Shown: in pieces, positions 32,264-37,351 of the stretch | How positions within the stretch are numbered: the first letter of the stretch is position 1 | How the letters are laid out: the number at the start of each line of letters is the position of its first letter | DNA from: a virus | Length of the DNA: 55,949 bases | IMG/VR virus record: IMGVR_UViG_3300047170_000113 | Location: 1-55,949 of that record | Direction: 5' to 3' (one strand) | Position numbers and translations under genes: made by a program | Notes under the pieces: generated by a model | Database searches by the model: none | The model's input: the letters and a program-made list of their open reading frames with translations, nothing else | What the model was told of the DNA's origin: nothing

Positions 32264-32317
32264 ATGCCGGTAGGTAGAAGGGAGGTGGGAAGTAGGGGGG
32301 ATCTACTCTACCGGCAT
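32264..32317 (-). promoter_or_regulatory. leader hairpin before the minus-strand early operon
   Basis: Inverted repeat of 15-16 bases with one bulge: ATGCCGGTAGAGTAGA pairs with TCTACCTACCGGCAT around a 23-base loop that is pyrimidine-rich (CCTCCC) on the RNA strand. It lies in the predicted 5' leader between the promoter at 32341 and the ATG at 32236. No T-run follows. It could control stability, translation or act as a processing site. Confidence 0.6.
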
Positions 32318-32340
32318 CCAAGGAGGGACCGTTCTTAGCC

Positions 32341-32369
32341 ACTATGGCATAGGCGCTACCTGGATGCAA
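32341..32369 (-). promoter_or_regulatory. sigma70-type promoter of the long minus operon
   Basis: Minus strand TTGCAT, 17-base spacer, CATAGT. The predicted transcript starts near 32334, about 98 bases before the first ATG. Confidence 0.6.
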
Positions 32370-32409
32370 GGGGAAAAAATTAATGCGGTAAACCGCTATA
32401 ATGTTCAAT

Positions 32410-32438
32410 TTGACAGGACCTGTTTATTTTGATAAGCT
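32410..32438 (+). promoter_or_regulatory. putative sigma70-type promoter in the hub
   Basis: TTGACA, 17-base spacer, TAAGCT on the plus strand. No coding gene follows for more than 500 bases, so it would transcribe the hairpin-rich region. Confidence 0.5.
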
Positions 32439-32461
32439 TTAGGGAAAAAATTAGTACAATT

Positions 32462-32490
32462 AAATTAACATTTGCATTGACTTTTGTCAA
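32462..32490 (-). promoter_or_regulatory. putative sigma70-type promoter, divergent partner
   Basis: Minus strand TTGACA, 17-base spacer, TAATTT. Its -35 is the right half of TTGACTTTTGTCAA, the same layout as the divergent pair at 4977-4990. Confidence 0.5.
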
Positions 32491-32506
32491 GGATTATGCC
32501 TAAAGT
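32477..32506 (+). promoter_or_regulatory. putative sigma70-type promoter before the non-coding stretch
   Basis: TTGACT, 18-base spacer, TAAAGT. Predicted start near 32513, directly before a set of short stems and with no coding gene until 32998. Confidence 0.5.
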
Positions 32507-32512
32507 GGTAAT

Positions 32513-32625
32513 AACGTCGATGCGTAGCCTGTAAAGACGGTAAACCAGGCAAGGTCCAGGAACCTAATAAGTGCTGGCACTAGTAAATTCGACAGCTGTG
32601 TCAAGTGACCAATTTTTGTTTTCGT
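32513..32625 (+). ncRNA. candidate small structured RNA
   Basis: Directly after a putative promoter, several short complementary pairs are nested or adjacent: GTCGA (32516) with TCGAC (32589), GCCTG (32527) with CAGGC (32546), AGGT (32552) with ACCT (32562), AGTG (32570) with CACT (32578). They could form a multi-branched fold ending before ATTTTTGTTTT at 32612-32622, a terminator-like T tract. No tRNA features and no known RNA family were recognised. The stems are short, so chance is not excluded. Confidence 0.35.
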
Positions 32626-32863
32626 AGTTATAGTAGTGGGTCATGGTAGGCAGTAATAGTGGGGTTTCTAGTAGATTTAATAGCGGGTAGTGGCTACAGT
32701 TACCACTACTGCTATCGTAACAGTTTTACCTAGGGGTAGCGGCACTAGGTTTAGAGTACAGGTAATACCTACATGTACTGAAGCAAGAGCGGTAGTAATA
32801 GCGTTTCCCCTTACTCGCGTCCGTTGAGTAGGTAGGGGAATGCCGCTCCTATGCCCTGAAACA
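32626..32863. other. gene-free region with inverted repeats
   Basis: No supportable gene on either strand. It contains GTAGTGG...CCACTAC near 32685-32707, an AGTACA...TGTACT pair near 32754-32779, and a larger nested inverted repeat at 32787-32848 (GAGCGG/CCGCTC, TTCCCC/GGGGAA, TACTC/GAGTA in order). The low-complexity frames present on the minus strand come from the repeats that follow. Confidence 0.6.
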
Positions 32864-32935
32864 GTAACCGCTACCGTAAGCGCTGCCGTAAGCGCTGCCG
32901 TAAGCGCTGCCGTAAGCGCTGCCGTAAGCGCTGCC
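32864..32935. repeat. 12-bp tandem repeats (iteron-like)
   Basis: Five perfect head-to-tail copies of GTAAGCGCTGCC (32876-32935) preceded by one degenerate copy GTAACCGCTACC (32864-32875). Each unit has the palindromic core AGCGCT. The array ends 14 bases before the -35 of the promoter for the gene at 32998. Iterons of this kind bind initiators or regulators; unequal exchange may change copy number. Confidence 0.85.
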
Positions 32936-32949
32936 GCAACCAAATATCC

Positions 32950-32978
32950 TTGACTAGGTGCCCACTACCTGCTATAGT
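32950..32978 (+). promoter_or_regulatory. sigma70-type promoter of the plus-strand cluster
   Basis: TTGACT, 17-base spacer, TATAGT, near consensus. Its leader of about 13 bases contains TGGAGG, a good ribosome site for the ATG at 32998. Confidence 0.75.
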
Positions 32979-32997
32979 TAGTACTACTGGAGGATTT

Positions 32998-33255
32998 ATG
33001 AATAAAATCGATAAGTTAACTAAACAATTAGGAATTGAGAAGGTAAAAGAACTGGAAGCCTTATCCAAGGAACACCTGGAGCAGGTAATCATTACGGCGG
33101 AAAAGGCTATGAAGCTTGCTAAAGAAGAAATTGAAGCTAACCCCCGCTACCAGGAGCTGAAAGAGAGCCTGGGCGCCTTAACTGCGGGGCTTAAAGAAGT
33201 CAACGGCCGCCAACGAGCTTTAATCCAAATGGCTCTTATCTTACTCGGAGAATAG
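32998..33255 (+). CDS. coiled-coil protein, 85 aa
   Basis: Starts MNKIDKLTKQLGIEKVKELE; nearly all helix with heptad-like spacing and a hydrophobic end (MALILLGE). The ATG at 32998 follows TGGAGGATTT; an upstream in-frame start would lie inside the promoter. First gene after the hub promoter, so probably early. No family recognised. Confidence 0.7.
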   Translation: MNKIDKLTKQLGIEKVKELEALSKEHLEQVIITAEKAMKLAKEEIEANPRYQELKESLGALTAGLKEVNGRQRALIQMALILLGE

Positions 33256-33259
33256 TACC

Positions 33260-33451
33260 ATGGTCCGCACCCTAGTCCCTACCAAGAATGGAGAACTTTG
33301 TCCTGGCTGCAACATAACAGGCGGCTGTGCCTGCGCTTCGATCGACGACATGTCCTGTGAGCGGTGCCAGATGCATAAAAATCATTGTGTCTGCTTAAGC
33401 GTCCAGAAGGTGCTTAAGGCATGCAGGGCGTCAAGCCGGTACGAAACGTGA
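33260..33451 (+). CDS. double zinc-knuckle-like Cys-rich protein, 63 aa
   Basis: Two similar cysteine blocks: CPGCNITGGCAC (C-x2-C-x5-C-x-C) and CERCQMHKNHCVC (C-x2-C-x6-C-x-C). This suggests two tandem zinc sites made by duplication. A basic C-terminus follows. Four bases separate it from the upstream gene. Function unknown. Confidence 0.65.
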   Translation: MVRTLVPTKNGELCPGCNITGGCACASIDDMSCERCQMHKNHCVCLSVQKVLKACRASSRYET

Positions 33452-33485
33452 TCCAGGTAGACTTTATCAACAAGAGGAAACGAAA

Positions 33486-33797
33486 ATGAACCTGTCTAGG
33501 GATTACACCCAGTATGACTTTAAGCGCATGCTGCATGGTTTTTTGTGGTACACGGATAAGTCAGACCCAGAAACTTGGATTCTTTTAGGCAGGAACGGCG
33601 AAATAGTCACTACGGACAACGGACAGAATTTTACTGTGCTGCTAACAGACCAAAAACTAGCTACCTGCGATTTTCAAGATAAAGTTGAGGGTAACCAGGT
33701 TATTAAGGCTAAGAAGTTTAATATTAGACCTCTGGTAGACCATCTTCAACCTTTCAAAACTTCGATTTTAGAACGAGGTAAAAAACAGCGTTTATGA
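33486..33797 (+). CDS. hypothetical protein, 103 aa
   Basis: Starts MNLSRDYTQYDFKRMLHGFL; a mixed alpha/beta protein with a strand-turn pattern (WILLGRNGEIVTTDNGQNF). AGAGGAAACG precedes the ATG. Its TGA overlaps the next ATG. No family recognised. Confidence 0.65.
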   Translation: MNLSRDYTQYDFKRMLHGFLWYTDKSDPETWILLGRNGEIVTTDNGQNFTVLLTDQKLATCDFQDKVEGNQVIKAKKFNIRPLVDHLQPFKTSILERGKKQRL

Positions 33798-34075
33798 CTG
33801 AAAAACAAGCCTTACAGGATGTTGAAACCATTGAGGAATTTCCCCCGTCCGCCTATGCCCTAGCCACTACCCCCCTAAATGGCATTCCCTATAGCAAAGT
33901 TAATGGCAATCAAGACGGGTTAACTCCAGAGCAAGTGGAGCAAATAAGGGCTTTATCTAAAGGCGCAGTAGAAGTGGGAAAAGGGAGAATTTCTCACGCC
34001 AGGATCGCAGAGCACTACGGTATCGACGTTGGTCACGTTAAGTATATAGCAAATAGAGAGAAAGAGGATAAATAA
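33794..34075 (+). CDS. putative helix-turn-helix protein, 93 aa
   Basis: The C-terminal half (TPEQVEQIRALSKGAVEVGK, then ISHARIAEHYGIDVGHVKYI) fits a helix-turn-helix as in transposase-like and regulator families. The N-terminal 40 residues are Pro-rich and probably flexible. It could regulate the hub promoters, but this is inference. Coupled to its neighbours. Confidence 0.65.
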   Translation: MTEKQALQDVETIEEFPPSAYALATTPLNGIPYSKVNGNQDGLTPEQVEQIRALSKGAVEVGKGRISHARIAEHYGIDVGHVKYIANREKEDK

Positions 34076-34396
34076 ATGAAAAAGTTGTTTTTATTACTAT
34101 TTTTTACCGCTTGCGGTACGGCAGTTCAAGTACCCATTCCAGGGCCGGCGGGACCTCAAGGCCTACCCGGTATTGCAGGCGTGTCCCCGACCCCTGTCCA
34201 GCTCTGTGCCGGCACCACAACCTATCCGACGACTTTCTGTGAGGTGGTTTGGTGCAGTAATGGAAATCTCTATGGCGTTTACAGTGTTAACGACGCCTTT
34301 GCGTCAGAACTGCCCCAGGGCTTATACTCGAGCAACGGCATCAACTGCTCGTGCCAAGTTTTAATCGGTCCCGGCTGTGAGGTAACGCAGCAGTGA
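34076..34396 (+). CDS. lipoprotein with short collagen-like segment, 106 aa
   Basis: Signal MKKLFLLLFFTAC with acylation Cys at 13. The segment GPAGPQGLPGIAG is four to five Gly-X-Y triplets. The C-terminal part has six cysteines (for example CEVVWC and CSCQ), likely disulphide-bonded outside the cytoplasm. It may lie on the inner or outer membrane surface; phage lipoproteins often mediate superinfection exclusion. The stop overlaps the GTG of the helicase. Confidence 0.65.
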   Translation: MKKLFLLLFFTACGTAVQVPIPGPAGPQGLPGIAGVSPTPVQLCAGTTTYPTTFCEVVWCSNGNLYGVYSVNDAFASELPQGLYSSNGINCSCQVLIGPGCEVTQQ

Positions 34397-35709
34397 ACGT
34401 AGTTGTCACGGTAGACAATTCGGTCAGTCGGATCGAAGGTCTTGAGTTTGAGGACTTTAAGAAGTTGAGGGATGACCTGTCCTACACCCCCCCTGCCGCT
34501 ACTAGCTACTACACGGGGAGGCAAGCCTACAAGAAATACCTCGTCGACAAGAAGGGGTACTTCCCCACGGGCCTCTTAAACCGAGTGAAGAAGTTCCTCT
34601 TTCACTGCTTTTCCCCGGAAGTCTACACCCAGGACGACCGTAGAATCAAACCTAATAAGGCCTCTAAACGGCTGTTTAAGCCCACTTTACCCCATCCCCC
34701 ATACCTGGAGCAGGAAAAAGCCGTGGAGGCCGCCATTTCGGCAGATAGAGGGGTTATATCGGCTTGTACGGGGAGCGGCAAAAGCCTCATGATGGCGCTC
34801 CTCATTGCGAAACTCCAGCTCCGAACCTTAGTTATCGTCCCCTCCCTGCACTTGAAAGAGCAACTTAAATCGACCTTCCTGGATGCGTTTGGGTCTTTAG
34901 ACCATATCGTCGTTGAGAACATTGACTCCAATACCCTAAAGTCCCACACCAAGTTTGACGTCTTAATCATCGACGAAGCCCACCACTCAGCTTCCCGGAC
35001 CTACCGGAAGCTCAACCAAACGGCTTGGAAGGGCATTTATCATCGGTTCTTTTTCACCGCCACCCCCTACCGCAACCAAGAAGAGGAGCAAATTCTCTTC
35101 GAAAGCGTCGCTGGCGAGATAGTGTATGATCTACCGTACAGCGTGGCCGTTAAGAGAGGCTTTGTCGTCCCAGTCGAAGCCTACTACATCGAGCTGCCTA
35201 AAACCAAAGTCAAAGGCACGACTTGGGCTCAAGTCTACTCGGAATTGGTCACGAAAAATGTTATCAGAAATGATAAGATTTTTAACCTCCTCTCCCGTCT
35301 CCATGAACAGAAACTGAGCACCCTCTGCCTGGTGAAAGAGATTGCCCACGGGAAAGCCATCGCCCGGGACATCATCGGATTTGCCAATGGCGAGGACGAA
35401 TTCACCAAGATGTACATCAACGCCTTTAATAATCGACATCTCACAACGTTGGTTGGCACTAACGGGGTCCTCGGGGAGGGCGTAGACACCAGGCCAGCGG
35501 AGTATGTGATCATAGCGGGCCTTGGAAAATCAAAGCCTGTCTTCCAGCAGCAAATAGGCCGAGTCATGCGAAAGTACCCCGGTAAAGAGTCTGGCAAGGT
35601 GATTCTGGTCAAGGATGCCTCGCATAAGTGGACGAAGGCACACTTTGCTGCCCAAGTCAAGTACCTACGAGAGGAGTACGGCGTTGAACCAGAAAAAATC
35701 GAAGTTTAA
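34393..35709 (+). CDS. SF2 DNA helicase (UvsW/RadD-like)
   Basis: 438 residues, GTG start at 34393. Motif I SACTGSGKS, motif II IIDEAHH, motif III FTATP, and late motifs VLGEGVDTR (V) and QQQIGRVMRK (VI). The N-terminal ~90 residues precede the first motif as in UvsW-type proteins. It should remodel forks or recombination intermediates, complementing the recombination genes on the other strand. Gene order places it in the plus-strand early cluster. Confidence 0.9.
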   Translation: MNVVVTVDNSVSRIEGLEFEDFKKLRDDLSYTPPAATSYYTGRQAYKKYLVDKKGYFPTGLLNRVKKFLFHCFSPEVYTQDDRRIKPNKASKRLFKPTLPHPPYLEQEKAVEAAISADRGVISACTGSGKSLMMALLIAKLQLRTLVIVPSLHLKEQLKSTFLDAFGSLDHIVVENIDSNTLKSHTKFDVLIIDEAHHSASRTYRKLNQTAWKGIYHRFFFTATPYRNQEEEQILFESVAGEIVYDLPYSVAVKRGFVVPVEAYYIELPKTKVKGTTWAQVYSELVTKNVIRNDKIFNLLSRLHEQKLSTLCLVKEIAHGKAIARDIIGFANGEDEFTKMYINAFNNRHLTTLVGTNGVLGEGVDTRPAEYVIIAGLGKSKPVFQQQIGRVMRKYPGKESGKVILVKDASHKWTKAHFAAQVKYLREEYGVEPEKIEV

Positions 35710-35911
35710 AGTGGGGGATCGTATGGTTGTTAATAACGACTATTTTGAGGAAGCAGCGGTTGTATTAAATTTTATTCCCTATCCTAAAAATAAGGGGTCG
35801 TTATTCGTAATACTTTCTGATGGGGGTTTTTACTCAATAGATCCAAGCTGCGCAACGCGTGTTTGCGATTTGACGCCTTTTGAGCGAGCTGTGTATGGGG
35901 TTGAGTTATGA
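35684..35911 (+). CDS. SH3-like small protein with LTPFERAVYGV motif
   Basis: 75 residues from a TTG start at 35684, which has AGGAG seven bases upstream inside the helicase gene; ATG at 35723 is an alternative. It reads NQKKSKFKVGDRMVV at the N-terminus (SH3-like barrel pattern) and ends DLTPFERAVYGVEL. It is related in layout to the protein at 5410. The homology of the KFKxGD start supports the TTG. Its TGA overlaps the ATG of the alanine-rich gene. Confidence 0.6.
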   Translation: MNQKKSKFKVGDRMVVNNDYFEEAAVVLNFIPYPKNKGSLFVILSDGGFYSIDPSCATRVCDLTPFERAVYGVEL

Positions 35912-36450
35912 AGACTAGTCTCTGCATATGCATACAAGACATCTTAAAAAGCTACCCCTTCTCGCATAAATTCCTAGTAAGTTACTCTTACGATTGCGCT
36001 ATGGACGTACTACCACTATTTGAAAAGCAACACCCCAACGATAACCGTCCTAGAACCACCCTAGAAACCGTATCCCGCTGGTTACAAGGAAACGCTACCT
36101 TACAGGAAGTTAGTGACGCCGCCTCCAACGCCGCCCGCGCCTACTACGCCGCCTACTACGCCGCCCTCGCCGCCGCCACCGACTACGCCGCCGCCGCCAA
36201 CGCCGCCAACGCCGCCTCCAACGCCGCCCTCGCCGCCGCCAACGCCGCCGCCAACGCCGCCTCCAACGCCGCCTTCGCCGCCCACTCCAACGCCGCCCAC
36301 TACGCCGCCCACTACGCCGCCTTCGCCGCCTCCAACGCCGCCTCCTCTTCCGGTAAAGGTCACGATTACTATAAGCAGTTACTACTTACTAAGATTGATA
36401 AGGAATTAACTAAGTTTGAACTAGCAATGTTAGGAGTTTTAGATGAGTGA
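35908..36450 (+). CDS. alanine-rich Imm-5-like protein, copy 2
   Basis: 180 residues on the plus strand. The first ~12 residues differ from copy 1, but from ILKSYPFSHKFL onward the two are nearly identical in DNA, including synonymous sites, through the first part of the Ala repeat. The repeat core then diverges (units AAHSNAAHYAAHYAAFAA), and the last ~30 residues match again before ending LTKFELAMLGVLDE. ATGA overlap with the gene upstream and an 8-base overlap downstream. Such conservation points to recent duplication or gene conversion. Confidence 0.75.
   Translation: MKTSLCICIQDILKSYPFSHKFLVSYSYDCAMDVLPLFEKQHPNDNRPRTTLETVSRWLQGNATLQEVSDAASNAARAYYAAYYAALAAATDYAAAANAANAASNAALAAANAAANAASNAAFAAHSNAAHYAAHYAAFAASNAASSSGKGHDYYKQLLLTKIDKELTKFELAMLGVLDE
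36116..36342 (+). repeat. GCC-rich in-frame repeat core of copy 2
   Basis: Degenerate repeat of GCC codons with TCC-AAC, TAC-TAC, CAC-TAC, TTC and CTC interruptions. Its first part equals copy 1 and the second part is different and longer. Length changes stay in multiples of three. Confidence 0.85.
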
Positions 36451-36757
36451 TCAGGAGTTGGTAGATAAGCATTGGTACGAGATTTGGGACCTTCTGGTGA
36501 GTACGAATAGTCATATCATCAACCCTTACTATACCCAACGTTACCCTGACATTAAAACTATTTCTATCACCGCTATCCTTGCCATGACTGAATTCGAAAG
36601 AGAGGTTTTAGGAATCAATGAGATTCTTAGGAAAGGAAAAGCGCCCGTTCTGCCTCGCGCCTTTTCAGCAACCCAGAAGCAACTTTCCCTGAAACCTGGT
36701 CCCACCTTAAAAACTCGTCTGCGCAACCTGCTACGTCGCCTGCGTTTAGTTTCTTAA
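36443..36757 (+). CDS. small protein with MTEFEREVLGIN motif
   Basis: 104 residues. The first ~55 look like a compact protein (MSDQELVDKHWYEIWDLLV) and reach the shared motif as AMTEFEREVLGIN. The remaining ~50 residues are basic and antisense to the 3' end of the endolysin gene (131-base convergent overlap). In the related proteins the motif ends the chain or nearly so, so the tail may be an extension after loss of the stop. Confidence 0.6.
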   Translation: MSDQELVDKHWYEIWDLLVSTNSHIINPYYTQRYPDIKTISITAILAMTEFEREVLGINEILRKGKAPVLPRAFSATQKQLSLKPGPTLKTRLRNLLRRLRLVS

Positions 36758-37052
36758 GCAAGTGGCTATGCTCTAAAGCACCAAGTCCCACGTTATAAGC
36801 AAAAGAACAGAGGGCATCAAATTGGTTTTGGTTTATAGGAACTTGCACGAGGGGCGTAACCCCCTGCTCAAATTTAATTAGGTCCTGTGCCAATAAATTG
36901 TTAGCTTCTTCTAAAGTTATAGCTGCGCCAACGGGTAGATCAGTTCTGTGCCCGTAACCAACAGTAGCTAAGCCGCCCTCGTCAAGGTAAACAGTAAGGG
37001 ATAATCCTTCAAACCGTTTTATTAAGTTTTTTCCTTTTTCTCCAATGATCAT
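36627..37052 (-). CDS. endolysin, GH24 (T4 lysozyme type)
   Basis: 141 residues with E15, D24 and T30 in the spacing of the T4 lysozyme triad (RFEG, LDEGG, ATVGYGH). A later FDALCSFAYNVG segment is typical. It lacks an export signal, so a holin is expected; the small membrane protein at 38104 is the nearest candidate. It cleaves the peptidoglycan backbone for lysis. Confidence 0.9.
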   Translation of the reverse strand: MIIGEKGKNLIKRFEGLSLTVYLDEGGLATVGYGHRTDLPVGAAITLEEANNLLAQDLIKFEQGVTPLVQVPINQNQFDALCSFAYNVGLGALEHSHLLKKLNAGDVAGCADEFLRWDQVSGKVASGLLKRREAERALFLS

Positions 37053-37315
37053 GCGTAGCCCTGTACCTTCTACCTCTGTTTAGTATGCAAGTCCTGCAGT
37101 TTCTTTTACCTTGATAAATAGCTGTGTTTTCCGCAGAATACTCGTGCCCTTAAATGTTTAAAATTACTCTTTAACATCCCGTAGCCTTGATCATTCTTTC
37201 GCCCAGACCATTCCCAGCAAGTGTGAAATGGGATTAATTGAGCAAATCTCCAAAACTTAGAATCCAGAGGCTCTATATCGCTTGTAAAATGACCTTTAGA
37301 ATTTCTTACTCTCAT
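37009..37315 (-). pseudogene. decayed HNH endonuclease remnant
   Basis: A frame from 37315 to 37106 (69 residues) starts MRVRNSKGHFTSDIEPLD and contains FWRFAQLIP...CWEWSGRKNDQGYG, the N-terminal part of phage HNH_3-type homing endonucleases. It then ends abruptly. In the next frame, from 37149 to 37009, GHEYSAENTAIYQGKRNCRTC follows, which is the C-terminal GH..t.eNT...g.r.CrtC segment of the same families. The HNH core between them is missing. So this is an internally deleted, frame-disrupted remnant. The first part keeps a promoter at 37323 and might still be translated. Confidence 0.65.
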
Positions 37316-37322
37316 AGCCTTT

Positions 37323-37351
37323 ATTCTGGACGAGAGTTAAGAAATTGTCAA
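37323..37351 (-). promoter_or_regulatory. sigma70-type promoter, leaderless arrangement
   Basis: Minus strand TTGACA, 17-base spacer, CAGAAT, seven bases before the ATG at 37315. Confidence 0.6.

Noticed and set aside
32190-32408. Minus-strand frame of 72 residues over the leader region
   Set aside because: It uses a TTG upstream of the promoter, crosses the leader hairpin and overlaps the zinc-ribbon gene in another frame.
32513-32625. tRNA gene
   Set aside because: No T-loop GTTCGAA-type sequence, no seven-base acceptor stem and no CCA context. No tRNA was recognised elsewhere in the window by eye.
32864-32935. CRISPR array
   Set aside because: The units are 12 bp, directly adjacent and without spacers; no cas genes are present.
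32677-32943. Minus-strand frame with AALT repeats
   Set aside because: It arises from translating the 12-bp tandem repeats, begins with a TTG without ribosome site, and its remainder has no protein-like composition.
36116-36342. Diversity-generating retroelement variable region
   Set aside because: There is no reverse transcriptase or template repeat, and the differences are in unit number and order rather than adenine-specific substitutions.
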